From Epiperipatus broadwayi (taxonomy: Eukaryota; Onychophora; Udeonychophora; Euonychophora; Peripatidae): a DNA stretch of 64,000 nucleotides. Each line of letters begins with the position of its first letter. Position 1 is the stretch's first letter. Of this stretch, positions 12,466 to 22,380 are shown piece by piece. Both the position numbers and the translations under genes were made by a program. The notes below the pieces were generated by a model, which worked only from the letters and a program-made list of their open reading frames with translations, did not search any database and had not been told where the DNA came from. The stretch lies in the NCBI GenBank assembly GCA_028023455.1, contig JAQFVV010012416.1, positions 7,941,967 to 8,005,966 on the forward strand. Reading direction: 5' to 3'.

Positions 12466-12468
<3 letters not shown>
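11393..12468 (+). mobile_element. LINE 3' part ending in a TAA-type tail
   Basis: The segment encodes the C-terminal part of a LINE ORF2 and then a 3' UTR ending ...AATAAAGTTTACTATTG before a (TAA)n run. Ending in TAA repeats is typical of I-type LINEs. It faces away from the minus-strand ORF1/endonuclease fragment at 9.66-10.78 kb. Together they look like one LINE whose 5' part is inverted, although a large microsatellite now lies at the junction. The 5' boundary (just after the AGC repeats) is uncertain. Confidence 0.75.
11593..12226 (+). pseudogene. LINE ORF2 C-terminus with intact CCHC motif
   Basis: The first frame (11593-12018) includes KYKYWEIYKFIHQNN, then KMNLNALPTKYFLHHRRM and the zinc motif CGLCHMAEETLQHIIFNC (11875-11928: C-x2-C-x8-H-x4-C). 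A frameshift near 12000 moves coding into a second frame ending WSLIRQIAKL at 12226, which supplies the C-terminal tail (RASTFVLYAFW, FILGNNPRRHP). The zinc motif spacing equals that of the LINE at 2.9-5.7 kb. The first residue of the open frame is not a real start; the true ORF2 begins in the missing part. Confidence 0.8.
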
Positions 12469-12508
<40 letters not shown>

Positions 12509-12836
12509 GAAGAAGAAGAAGGAAAGAAGAAGAAGAAGAAGAAGAAGAAGAAGAAGAAGAAGAAGAAGAAGAAGAAGAAGAAGAAGAAGAAGAAGAAGAA
12601 GAAGAAGAAGAAGAAGAAGAAGAAGAGAAGAAGAAGAAGAAGAAGAAGAAGAAGAAGAAGAAGAAGAAGAAGAAGAAGAAGAAGAAGAAAGAAGAAAAGA
12701 GAAGAAGAAGAAGAAGAAGAAGAAGAAGAAGAAGAAGAAGAAGAGAAGAAGAAGAAGAAGAAGAAGAAGAAGAAGAAGAAGAAGAAGAAGAAGAAGAAGA
12801 AGAAGAAGAAGAAGAAGAAGAAGAAGAAGAAGAAGA

Positions 12837-12868
<32 letters not shown>
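12466..12868. repeat. Compound trinucleotide array after LINE 3' end
   Basis: AAT repeats (12466-12507) pass into interrupted AAG repeats (12508-12836) and then AGC repeats (12837-12868). It begins directly at the LINE 3' end and so probably grew from the element's TAA tail. Interruptions such as GAAAGAAG and AAGAGAAG are more frequent here than in the 11-kb array. Confidence 0.97.
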
Positions 12869-13699
12869 TGCTACTTCTCAGGCAGTGGATTCTTCAGACT
12901 TGACATAAAGTTCTAGACAATGAATAATTTTTTACCATAATAAATAACATAAATAGAAGACAAAATTAGCACGTTTGATTAGAAAAGAAAATTGATAAAA
13001 TGAAATAAAAATGTCACAATGATTTCTATTACACAAGAACGTGTCCTTCATATAGATTAAGAATGAAAATCAAATACATTTATTTTATATAATTATTTTT
13101 TACTAAAGTAGACTTGAATATTTGTTCTTTAAAAAAATAAATTTTATATCATATTTTTGTTTTATTTCTTACTAATAAAATCTATGCATTTATGTATATA
13201 AGGAGCAATAAAATTTTTAATCGCGTTGCATCCTGAATCTACTCCACTATTATAACTTTGGCACAATGCTGACAAAAGTTGAATGACTTTTACCATAGCA
13301 CATGTTTGAAAACACAGATATATATATATATATCATATTGGATTTTATTGGTTGGATGATAATTTAAATAAAAATAATTAAACTTTTATTGACTGCATTT
13401 TAAAAAGATATAATATGACATTAAAAAAATTACAAAAAGTAAATAAAACTAATTTTATACTATTTGAAATTACGAAATAAAGAAATTTTATTGCATTTTA
13501 ATCTTACTTTTAATCGCTACTAAGAGTAAATGGATATTTTCGAAACATTTTTAGTCATTGGAATAATTTCAGTTTATTTATTTGCAATTTGTTTATAATT
13601 GATTAAATTTTATTATGAGATCGACCGATATTTGAATATAATTTTTAATCAAGAATATATTGAAATTTACAAGAATAATCTGAATATAGGGGATTTCAA
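12869..13699. other. AT-rich spacer with a short TA run
   Basis: No gene was seen. A short (TA)n run lies near 13318-13332. A 69-codon frame at 13599-13808 runs into the ribozyme repeat and has no recognisable content. Confidence 0.4.
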
Positions 13700-13870
13700 C
13701 TCAGACTTTTCAAGCAACCTTCAACTATCCACCCTATCTCATATTACTGATGCACATGACCACACACATGTAGAAAAGATAAATAATCACCAATATATTT
13801 CGTGCTGAACCAGCACTCATCAGTTGATCCAGATTATAATCTCCCACATATATATATGGATGCAGGGGAT
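13700..13870 (-). mobile_element. Family D ribozyme repeat, minus copy
   Basis: The region around the ribozyme (13741-13840 read on minus) matches the 16.0-kb plus copy: CUGAUGA-helix II-GAAA, then GGTGATTATTTATCTTTT and CTACATGTGTG. The copy is short and its limits are uncertain. Confidence 0.65.
13789..13828 (-). ncRNA. Hammerhead ribozyme candidate, family D copy 1
   Basis: On the minus strand CTGATGA (13823-13817) is followed by a perfect 5-bp helix II, GTGCT/AGCAC, closed by loop GGTTC, and then GAAA (13801-13798). Helix III is reduced to the A15.1-U16.1 pair with a tiny loop, and the cleavage triplet would be AUA. Helix I pairs ATCAA with TTGGT (one G-U). Compared with copy 2, a few bases of helix III are missing, which may weaken it. 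Confidence 0.7.
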
Positions 13871-15031
13871 CCATACATCACAATTATTAACATTGACATA
13901 GGTAGTAACTTACATTAGATTGAGAATTTATTTGTCAACTAGTAGAAAGAATTTTATACCCATTATTATCATAAAAATTTATCCCTAAATATAAATGACT
14001 CTTCATCTTGAAAATCAGTAGATGTAAGACAATGGGAAAATATGCAGAGTGACAAAATTGGCAAACAATTCATGCAAGGTACAAGAACTATATGGGTAAA
14101 CAAATTTTTGGAACTAAGATAATAGAAAATAAAATATTGCAGCAAAGATAGTTACATTATATTAAAGATGTAAAAGAGTTGCTGTAACTCATTTTAATGT
14201 ATATATGGCAGAGAGTTATAACTGGAAGTTTGTATATATGAATGCAGACAAAAATGCAAATGTTGTTTAACTAAGATTGGAAATACAAAATGTAGCTGTT
14301 AAAAAAAATTATGTTTTTAGACAAAAATCATTTTAGAAAAATCAACATATTTGTAGTTACAAAGTAGCAGGCCTAGAGTTCGAAAATAGATATGTAAATA
14401 AACCATGATAACAAAAAGTATAAAATTTAAATCTGACTGAGAAAGTTCCTCAAATATATCTTTCAGTTGATATAATCTCTTAACACATTTATAGCTGCTA
14501 GATTACTTATGATCAGAAAAAGGATATTGTCACTAAAAATTTTACTTGAATCATAATTTTAAAAAAAAATAAAGGATCCGCTCATATCTAAAGTGTCCAA
14601 ACTCCATAGCAGTTCATAATAGGTGGTTGATCTTGCAGACCAACTACAAATTCAGAAGGTTTTTTTTTAATATTCTAGAAAAACTTATATATTGAACAGA
14701 AGCACAGAGACTTTCCATTTATTTTGGATATTTTTTAATTGGAATCATGTCTTTTCTTCATCAAAATATTTATTTTGGATATTTTTTAATTGGAATCATG
14801 TCTTTTCTTCATCAAAATATTGTTACTCCAGTCATACCTTATTTCTATTAAAATTCATCTGGTAATAGATAAAACTTTTTAAAAATATAAACTAGCTTGA
14901 AATCATAACCCTTCTATAAGATATAAATAGATATCTCTTCTGTTCTTAAAAGAATGGTACCTCAAGGATCAGAATTTGTAGCACTATTGTTTATCTGGAA
15001 GTTTGTGATGACTGATATTTTGCTTGTAATT
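13871..15031. other. AT-rich spacer, no gene seen
   Basis: Apart from the 51-bp tandem duplication I see no coding or known repeat signal here. Confidence 0.35.
14718..14819. repeat. 51-bp tandem duplication
   Basis: The segment containing TTTTGGATATTTTTTAATTG and ATCATGTCTTTTCTTCATC occurs twice in direct succession with a 51-bp period and almost no differences. It is probably a recent slippage or unequal-exchange event. Confidence 0.9.
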
Positions 15032-15241
15032 ATATGTTGGACTGTTTCCATTCTTTATAATTTATTAAATGTTTTTAGAAAAATTCAAACTTTATTTAAA
15101 CTTAATAATAGCACGCAAGTTAGTATAAATATTTTGAGTAATATTATTCCCCTCTCTTCTTGAGGTCGAGCTAGAAATAGAACCTGCGATCATTAGATTT
15201 GTAAATTCTAATTTTAAGATGATGCTTTAACCAAATAGGCT
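15032..15241 (-). mobile_element. tRNA-derived SINE, family 3
   Basis: On the minus strand a tRNA-like head (GCCTATTTGGTTAAAGCATC as degenerate A box; GGTTCTATTTC as B box at about 15184-15174) is followed by a body with AGAAGAGAGGGGAATAATA and a tail containing TTTAAATAAAGTTTGAA. The copy at 36.2-36.4 kb shares head and body. The tail also occurs in the palindrome at 42.1 kb. It is a SINE rather than a tRNA gene because acceptor and anticodon stems do not form. Confidence 0.65.
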
Positions 15242-15709
15242 ATTTTGTTACGATTGTTTATGTTATATATCAATACTTTGTAAATAATCTTCAATTTTTT
15301 ATCAAAACCTATACTTTCATATTTGATAATCAAGATTAAAAAAGTGCCCTTTGTCTTTGATAACTAAAAATCTCTCCAAAGATATGCTTTTGCAAATATT
15401 GACAATTCTTACTAGTTACAAGTTACAAATATATTCACTGATTAATTCAAAAATATTTTTCTTTGGAAAATTTGCCACATATGAAAAAAAAAAAAATCTT
15501 GTTTTCAGATAACTCAATTTTCTGAGGGGAGTGCAACTGAAATCCCCAAAGTCAAAACGAGGCTTCATTCCCACAAACTCATAGTACATACCTGCAAAAT
15601 AAGATATTTTCTTTTTGTATTATCCTATTTAAATACTAGCATTGGTGTAATTTTCCGTATGCTGAGCTCAGATCATGACAATGCTAATCGATTTATTAAT
15701 AAGGAATCT

Positions 15710-16200
15710 ATGTTATATATATATATATAAAGAGAGATTTTTCTATATGTTCATAGTAGAGATGCCTGCCCATCCCTCGTATATGTATTAAATGGATTAT
15801 GTCCTGTACATGAGGGAATCAGATTGACTTTAGGTCAACATAGGTGTGTTAAGAATCTCACCCTCATGGTGGCCTTTGAGCATTCCATCATCAGATTTTC
15901 AATTGGATGGATGGTTGAAGAGTTGGAGTGTGGAGTGGATTGAAGCCTGTCCATTAAAGAATGAAGATTGGCTATCTTAATATATATCTGAGCACTTATT
16001 GCATGTAGCTGTAGAGATGTTAATCTGGACCAACTGATGATTGCTGGTTTAGCATGAAATAGGCATATTGGTGATTATTTATCTTTTAAACATATGTTTT
16101 CAAGTGTATCAGTGTTATGAGATAGAGTGGAGAGTGGTGGGTGTGAAAGTCTGTGCTTATATATCCTATATATGTTCCAAAGTGCTTTGTACCATAGCAC
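15710..16200 (+). mobile_element. Family D ribozyme repeat, plus copy
   Basis: An element-like segment between two TA-rich stretches contains a hammerhead core at 16029-16072. This is followed by GGTGATTATTTATCTTTT and a conserved downstream part (GTGTATCAGTGTTATGAGATAG, read in pieces) shared with 1-130 and 38.3 kb. It has no ORF. It could be a solo terminal repeat of a PLE or a retrozyme-like element. Confidence 0.65.
16029..16072 (+). ncRNA. Hammerhead ribozyme candidate, family D copy 2
   Basis: CTGATGA (16034-16040) is followed by helix II TGCT/AGCA with loop GGTTT, preceded by a U-U pair where copy 1 has G-C. GAAA lies at 16056-16059. Helix III starts A-U, U-A with loop AGGC and ends in triplet AUA (16065-16067). 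Helix I is a perfect 5 bp, ACCAA (16029-16033) with TTGGT (16068-16072). Differences from copy 1 in helix II look like CpG decay. Predicted cleavage follows A16067. Confidence 0.72.
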
Positions 16201-16658
16201 TTTGATTCTTTTCTTGCAATTAACACTTTTTTCAAATAATTTTAACTAAATTTGATGGTCAAAATAATGACGCTTTGATTTAATAGTTCTTTTAAAATTG
16301 TTTGCTTGGCATCTTTTTTAAATTTATATATCGGTATTGGGTATTGTTTAATTCTAAAATACATTGAGAATATTCTGCAATCAATAATTTTATTTTTAGA
16401 GTCATTCATTAGATTTATTTAATATTAAGTTGGCACTGAAATCCACATTCAAATTTTGATTCTATATCTATATGATATAGCTTGTTTTCCTATTTTATTT
16501 CCTCTTTTAGTTTATAATTAGAACGTATCTAATTATGAATTACACATTTATTGAAACTATATTTTGTTAAGTCTGGTATATTTTAAATTACATTCCTCAG
16601 ATTTCTTCAGTTCTACATCGGCTACTTAATTCATAATCTATTATTCTGATATCTAGTG

Positions 16659-17102
16659 ATGAATCGGTTGGATGCAACATTAAGAAAGATTGCTCTAAAT
16701 TGTCGGATGTTATCCATGAGAGTCATTTCTCATATCTTTTCTGCTAGATGTTATATAAATTTAAATATTTCAGAGAATTCCAAAGTGAATCAAAGTTTTA
16801 TAAATATTTTAAAGAAAACATCAGTTAATTCTTTGCCTCCTAGTGGAAACATATTTTATTTTCCTTCACTCTTTAACCAAAACTTTCTATGTGATTTTTT
16901 TTTTAAATATATACTTTACATGGACAAATTGAACTGGAATAGCAACTCTCAAATTGAAAAGCTCTTAGTTTTTTATAAGTTAAATATAATTTTTTTGTTT
17001 AATATACTGCAAAAGTCTATTACGGCCATTAAAGATATTTTTAACATTTACTTTCAAATTTGGAATTTCTTCTACCTATTGTCTCTCTGCCAAATAAAGT
17101 AA
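16659..17102 (+). CDS. Unidentified ORF, 147 codons from ATG
   Basis: This is the longest open frame outside recognised repeats. It starts at ATG 16659 (MNRLDATLRKIALNCRMLS) and continues through LPPSGNIFYFPSLFNQNF and an Asn/Ile/Phe-rich C-terminus ending LSLCQIK. I recognise no domain, signal peptide or family. Composition is that of AT-rich noncoding DNA, so chance openness or a decayed element ORF are both possible. Its end lies inside the target duplication of the SINE at 17.1 kb. Confidence 0.2.
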   Translation: MNRLDATLRKIALNCRMLSMRVISHIFSARCYINLNISENSKVNQSFINILKKTSVNSLPPSGNIFYFPSLFNQNFLCDFFFKYILYMDKLNWNSNSQIEKLLVFYKLNIIFLFNILQKSITAIKDIFNIYFQIWNFFYLLSLCQIK

Positions 17103-17231
17103 CCACATTGCATCAAGCATTGGTGGACGAGAGGTCAGCGACAGCTGCTTTACAAGCAGTTGTCCCGGTTTACCAGCTTCGCTTCCTGGCTGATGCTATG
17201 ACACATGAAAAAAAAAAGTAACCACGTTGCA
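17097..17231 (+). mobile_element. tRNA-derived SINE, family 1, with 16-bp TSD
   Basis: The body (GTGGACGAGAGGTCAGCGAC as A-box region, then GCTGATGCTATGACACATG and an A-run) lies between AAGTAACCACATTGCA (17097-17112) and AAGTAACCACGTTGCA (17216-17231), which differ at one base. The insert is 17113-17215. The head resembles a Ser/Leu-type tRNA (GGTCGAGAGGTCAGCG) but lacks a proper cloverleaf. Confidence 0.9.
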
Positions 17232-17596
17232 ATTTTTTCAAACTGCCCATATTTAAAAGAATTGAGGCAAATTGTTATTGATAAACTCAAGTACATGCTT
17301 GAAGTATTACATTCTCAAAACATTTAAATTACTTATATCATGGCCTTACTTCCCATGTTCAGACTATTTTGCTTGAAAGATGCTTATTTTTAGTTGAAAC
17401 TCAAAAGTTAACATCTTAAAAACAAACCAATAAATTATATGGATTACATAACATCTCTATTAAATACAGACCCATAAAGCAAATATCAAATTTGGCATGG
17501 CTTTAGGTTTAATAGTTATGTAGGTCAACGTTTTAGTTTTTTTATTCTTACCTAACTACTTATTATATTTATGTATTGACAAAAAGCCTGTAGAAT

Positions 17597-17862
17597 TTGG
17601 CACAGTTGGTAGAGAATATGTCTTGGGATGAGATGCTCTAAAATTGGTTCTGATGCTCACGGGTCTCGCACTTGAACTTCTTATGACCAAGATCATGTGA
17701 TTTTACTCTGCATGGTTTGCTGCAGCTGTCATTTACAAGTCTGGAGCTCAAACTTCTTATGAGCCATAAAGCCATGTTTTTTTGCAGGGTTTGATGTAAC
17801 CTGCACTTGCAAGTCTGAGTTTGAACTTCTTATAAACTCTGGAGCAATAAAGTCATATGTCT
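17597..17862 (+). mobile_element. tRNA-derived SINE, family 2, with triplicated tail
   Basis: The head GGCACAGTTGGTAGAGAATA matches a tRNA A box. The tail block (GAACTTCTTATGA...GCCATAAAGCCA) occurs three times with changes, ending GGAGCAATAAAGTCATATG. Relatives lie at 18.4, 51.2, 51.35 and 52.5 kb. The tail triplication is seen only here. Confidence 0.7.
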
Positions 17863-18074
17863 TTTTTTATTGACAAAGAAATGGTCTAATGAAAATTACT
17901 ATTCAACATACTCATTAAACATCACATGACCACTATTTTTTATGCTTGTGTATAAGTGTTGTTAAAACAGGCAAAACTCACTATACGTATTGCCACACAC
18001 AGCAAGCTAGAGTAATCAATGGATGCCAGAAGACTTGTGCATAAAATCCCCATCTAGTGCCTACTTATCCAATA

Positions 18075-18116
18075 TCCCCAGACTAGTTTCTGGCTTGTGG
18101 CCTTCGTCAGTGTTCT
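18075..18116 (-). ncRNA. Hammerhead ribozyme candidate, family B (18.1 kb, minus arm)
   Basis: On the minus strand CTGACGA (18110-18104) is followed by an A-A mismatch, perfect GGC/GCC helix II with loop CACAA, GAAA (18090-18087), and helix III ACTAGT with GUC (C17 at 18081). The 3' side of helix I is TGGGGA, but the 5' side here is AGAACA, so only two pairs form locally. The core is intact; helix I is damaged near the palindrome centre. Confidence 0.65.
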
Positions 18117-18128
18117 CAGATCCAAGGC

Positions 18129-18170
18129 TCCTCACTGACGAAGACCACAAGCCAGAAACTAGTCTGGGAA
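18129..18170 (+). ncRNA. Hammerhead ribozyme candidate, family B (18.1 kb, plus arm)
   Basis: CTGACGA (18135-18141) and GAAA (18155-18158) flank helix II GAC/GCC with one mismatch and loop CACAA, after an A-A mismatch at 10.1/11.1. Helix III is self-complementary ACTAGT (18158-18163), followed by C18164, giving cleavage triplet GUC. Helix I pairs TCCTCA (18129-18134) with TGGGAA (18165-18170), one mismatch. All invariant core bases are present. Confidence 0.75.
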
Positions 18171-18376
18171 TATTGGATAAGTAGGCATTAGATGGGGATT
18201 TTATGCACAAGCCTTCTGGCATCCATTGATTACTCTAGCTTGCTGTGTGTGACAATACGTATAGTGAGTTTTGCCTGTTATAACATACTCATTACCTAAA
18301 ATTATTGGGTATATTTGTAATATCAAGCCTCTCTAGTTACATCATCTTAATAAATCTATTATAAGGCTTATCAGTT

Positions 18377-18450
18377 TTGCTGGGGCAGTTGGTAGAGTAT
18401 TAAACTTGTCGGGAGGTCCAGTGATCGATTCTAGAAAACCGTCTAATAAA
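18377..18450 (+). mobile_element. SINE family 2 head, partial
   Basis: The head GGGGCAGTTGGTAGAGTATT is followed by GGGAGGTCCAGTGATCGATTCT (in two parts an anticodon-like region and B box). It is followed by the paralogous sequence that provides the empty site for the fold-back element at 17.9 kb. That shows the SINE plus its 3' flank was duplicated locally. Confidence 0.6.
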
Positions 18451-18699
18451 AATTACTATTCAACATGCTCATTACTTAAAATTATTAGGCATATATGTAA
18501 TGACAACCCTATCTAATTACTTTATCTTAATGAACTTATAAGATTTATTTTATATATCAGTTTTGTTGCACTATGTCTTTTTATTCAGCAAGTAGTGTTA
18601 TATCTTTTGAATCTTGTAAGTTTACAATCTTTTTAAATTGTGTACGAAAAAAATCAGATTTTAAAAGTTAACTGTAAGCATTTGTTTAAATTAATTGTC

Positions 18700-19655
18700 A
18701 CCTAAAGATCATTATGTATATATATATATAAATAAATAAAATCAAAACGCAATTACGGCGGCTATGTGGAAAAGTAATTGTTTTGTTTTTATTTATTTAT
18801 ATATTTAGTTAGTTTATATAATTATTATTTTCATATATAAGGCGGACTAAATTCTTATATTACCGACGGTGTGTTAATATTTTGTCTCAAAGTCTTTTAT
18901 ATAAAATATGTTGTGTACTGATTATGATATTTAAATGATAACTGTCATGGCTCTGTCTTTCTATCTTTTTGCACTACTTGCATACCCACAGCTGCGTTTA
19001 GATATCATGAATTTCCTTGCGCGTATCTGATTTTAAAAAATATTTATTCTAAGAAAAACTGCTGTTTAAAAGAGTCAAATATTGATTTCTTAATAAACAA
19101 TCTTGTTACTTTTTTAATTCAAGTTTGTTGACGTTGATATTTATTTATTTAATTTTTTCTCGAAAAGAAAAAGACAAAAAAATAAAAGAAGTTATCAGGA
19201 AGTGACAATTGCCAGAAGTGAAAATTCGTATGCAAAACGCATACTGTTGTACAACAGATGTAGTTTCATTGCAAGTTGCAATTTTAAATTAAACATTATA
19301 CTTGAATATTAGATAATTGTGTGGGCGTGTGTTTGTTAACATATATATAGATAGTTGAATGGTGGTTAAAGATGATCGGCGTTTATTAAATCTTCGCTCT
19401 AGATTTATACTGCATATGCAAAATACAATAAAATAAGTCTAATAGATTGAATAGAATAAATACTCATTAAATACATAAAAATGTACGTTATTGGAAATTC
19501 CTTGACACTAAATATGTTTTTAAATTTGAAAAAATAATTGTTTTTTTTTTTCAACATTAAAAAAAAAAACGATGTCAGACAGAAAAACGTATCTAAATGG
19601 CCGTAAGTTTAGATTGCCTCCCTTAGTCTAAACTAAATTTTATGAATTTAGAAGT
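18700..19655. other. Non-repetitive AT-rich DNA with more CpG
   Basis: CpG dinucleotides are clearly commoner here than in the surrounding old repeats (for example TTACGGCGGCTATG at ~18755). A small imperfect inverted repeat (AAATCAAAACGCAATTAC / GTAATTGTTTTGTTTT) lies at about 18738-18795. No gene was seen, but the base use is more host-like than TE-like. Confidence 0.4.
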
Positions 19656-19670
19656 TTAATGGATGATTAA

Positions 19671-19967
19671 GTATGGCAACGATTGCCAGAATATTTTACT
19701 AACATCAAAAGTGCTAGTAGTAAGATGAATCCAATAATTAATTTCAAAATTGGTGATATTAACAACGTTATAAAAACTGATGACAAAAATATTAATTTCG
19801 AAGATGGCAATGTTAATCGCATTATAGAAACTGAAGGCAAAAATAATAAGTATATCAATGATGAAATACTTATGGTCAATGAAAAATCGAGACCTACAGC
19901 TGAGAAATATCTGAGAAAGAAAAAGATCGAATACCCACAAAGAATTGTCTCCCCAAACTACTACTAG
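19671..19967 (+). CDS. Unidentified ORF with internal duplication (possible exon)
   Basis: The frame opens after a TAA at 19668-19670. It has no upstream ATG, so it would be an internal exon or a fragment. It encodes INFKIGDINNVIKTDDKN followed by INFEDGNVNRIIETEGKN, two related ~17-residue units, and ends KKKIEYPQRIVSPNYY. I recognise no family. The degenerate internal repeat and polar composition suggest a disordered segment or chance. The next candidate frame starts ~40 bp downstream. Confidence 0.2.
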   Translation, partial: VWQRLPEYFTNIKSASSKMNPIINFKIGDINNVIKTDDKNINFEDGNVNRIIETEGKNNKYINDEILMVNEKSRPTAEKYLRKKKIEYPQRIVSPNYY

Positions 19968-20009
19968 CTAAGAAACAAAGGCTATGCATAGTTTCACCTG
20001 ATAAAAAAA

Positions 20010-20096
20010 TGGCGGACATGGAAAAACCAGTTAACACTTGCGGAAATGAAATGTCGTGTTCAATGCAAGTACAAAATAAATATCAACACTTTTGTA
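20010..20096 (+). CDS. Candidate first coding exon (MADMEKP...)
   Basis: ATGGCGGACATGG has a good start context (A-run then ATGG). The frame reads MADMEKPVNTCGNEMSCSMQ, then VQNKYQHFCKG, and ends at TGTAAAG|GTAAATAA, a plausible splice donor at 20096/20097. It sits in CpG-containing, apparently unique DNA. No family is recognised. No following exon could be found, so this remains speculative. Confidence 0.2.
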
Positions 20097-20589
20097 AAGG
20101 TAAATAATTATTGGAATGAAGCATTTAATAATGCGAAGATATCTATCCAAAATGTCAAGATTTTCTATTATTCAAGATACAGTGTCAATGGATTGTTATT
20201 TGTTTGACCTAGATAAAATAGACCTAATCGATAAAATCAACTTGTTTCTCTTTTACTCTCAAAAGGTATTTTAAAAATGTATACTTAATGCATCCGAAGT
20301 CAAAATTAAAACAGAAAGCCTTATTCAAATATTAAAATGAAATAAAATCTATTCTTTTCTAAATGCTCAAACTCTGTCATCTCAAGAAAATTTTTACATC
20401 TAAGTACTTTTCATGTGTTTTTAAATTAAGATGTACAATGGTTAAAATTGACAATATATAAACAATTTCGATTTTCATTTTAAAAATAGGAAAAATAAAA
20501 TAGCTGAGGACATACCACACTCACTTGATTGACAAATTCCATGCATAGTACATATCAAAAGAAGGCTACCTGACTGTTTTATTACAGAT

Positions 20590-20770
20590 CAAGACACGTT
20601 GCATACATTGTCCAAAGCAGGCAAAACTCTCCATGCAGTAGTGCCACTCAGTGCAAGCCAGAGTAATCAATGGATGTCAGAAGGCTTGTGAATGAAATTA
20701 CTATCTAGTGCCTACTCATCCAGTATCTCCAGACTACTTTCTAGCTTATGGCTTTTGTCAGTGATGTTTA
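20590..20770. mobile_element. Family B fold-back element, half copy
   Basis: Only the left arm survives: AGGCAAAACTCTCCATGCAG from 20620 to the ribozyme zone at about 20768, where unrelated sequence starts. On the minus strand the ribozyme core reads CTGACAA (G8 changed to A) with AGC/GCU-type helix II and GAAAGTAGTC, so it should be inactive. Confidence 0.75.
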
Positions 20771-22260
20771 GTGCCAATGACTAAATGATCTACTTTTGAA
20801 TTTCTTGATAGAATTGGGGGCAGAGATGCTTTATGCACTTTAACTCTTAATGATCTATAATTATGGCCACAAAAATTCCAATCCATAGTCTAGTATTGAG
20901 AACAATGATGGCATCTATTAAAATGTGGTGAAAATACAGCTAAGTTTGAATAATTCAGTAATAACAGTAATCTAATTGTGACACATTATTAACTACAAAT
21001 ATAAAGACATATCATGAAATTAAAAGACTTCCAAACAATATTAATCCATCTACTTCCATAGTCCAAATAAAGTCAAGGAAATCATTTCACATGCTAGCAG
21101 ATCAGACATATCATTATATGAACTATATTCTGAAGATGAGGAAAGATAATTCTCAAAAGAAAGACAAATCAATTCTATAAAAAAGATAAAAATAAAAGTA
21201 AAAAGATTTTTATAGTCCATATAATGAGAGAGACATAAAAATCAAAAGATTCCTAGCAACTGATGATGAAATAAAATAATTTCAAAAACAGTTTAAACAC
21301 CTACCAAAAAATTAAGACTTAATATGGCCACAGGGTTTATTTAATTCATGGGATTCACTATGACAAGAGAAATACTGGTTCGTAAACATCATCGTTAATG
21401 AAGACTTCTTTTCTATATATTAATACATTTAAATATTTATGTCAGGAGTTAGAAACAAAAATAATAACCAGCAAAATTACTTCAATATCTTTTCTAAATG
21501 TAACGTGTTGAATTTTGATTTTAAATATGAAATAAATTTGTTACTTAATACATATAAATCATTGAACATAGTTGAATAAACTAGTTTTTAAAATAAAATA
21601 ATTTCCTACATATTAATAGACCCTAAAAAAAAGTTTACCTGAATTATTGATTTGCATTAGTGATTTTAAAAAAGACTTGCATTTCGGAAAGAAATGGGAG
21701 TAAAATAAGGTGTAACACATTCCGCACACATACGTTATTAATCATTAACAGTGATTTTAATGGAATATGATATTTTATACTATAACTTATTGTAGCTGTC
21801 TTTTGAATTCTATTCTCATCCATATTTTCCTCATAAAAGCAAATGTATTATGTCATTTTAGAATAAATATCTTTAAAAGAATAATTTATTAAAATATAAC
21901 ATCAACTTTATTCATGAAATCGCTGATTAAATTCACCATAAAATACTTTTTTTTAAAATCCCATTATTTATAGATTTAAACATGCACAATTCAGTAAAAA
22001 ATATTCTTACAATTGTACATTTCATATCATCTGAAGAGTTGAATCACACTCAGTCTTGTCTTAAGATGTTATCATGGTAATTTTAGCATATTACTGAGCA
22101 TTCTAAAATGAAATTGTAAGTGCAATTAGAAAGTTCTATTTTATTTCCACATAATGACTTTTATGGAATAGTAAACCTATTCCTATGTAGTTTAAATGAT
22201 GCAATAATATAATTAATGCATTGTGCTTCAACTTGTTAAATGTAATAGTGCACTGAAGCT
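20771..22260. other. AT-rich region, no gene recognised
   Basis: Short, stop-interrupted frames only. A stretch at ~21080-21300 has some coding-like texture (SRSDISLYELYSEDEER in one frame) but I could not assign it to a family. It may be a decayed TE ORF. Confidence 0.3.
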
Positions 22261-22380
22261 TTTTTTCACAGAGGCAAAACTCTCTATACAGTATCACCAC
22301 TCAGTACAAAAACCAGAGTAATCAATGAATGCAGGAAGGTTTATGCATAAAATCCCTATCTAGTGCCTACTCATCTAATA

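Larger units (their letters stand above)
17905..18294. mobile_element. Family B fold-back element with two hammerhead arms and 13-bp TSD
   Basis: The palindrome (about 17970-18275) begins and ends with GGCAAAACTCACTATACG and its complement. Arms match almost perfectly up to a short centre (about 18110-18130). A one-sided extension of ~50 bp (CATCACATGACCACTATT...) lies on the left only. AACATACTCATTA at 17905-17917 and 18282-18294 is a 13-bp TSD. A paralogous empty site (same context, AACATGCTCATTA) lies at about 18446-18540. No ORF is present. The TSD length argues for nicking plus reverse transcription, not a cut-and-paste transposase with fixed short TSD. Confidence 0.9.

Noticed and set aside
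12456-12908. 150-codon frame rich in Arg, Glu and Ser
   Set aside because: A microsatellite artefact of the AAG/AGC array.
17113-17215. Functional tRNA gene
   Set aside because: A and B boxes are present but acceptor and anticodon stems do not pair. It has an A-tail and a TSD and recurs elsewhere, so it is a SINE. The same holds for 7.7, 25.5, 40.3 and 57.9 kb.
19683-19967. Complete 94-residue protein starting here
   Set aside because: The first codon is TTG, not ATG, so it is not a stand-alone gene. Kept only as a possible exon fragment.
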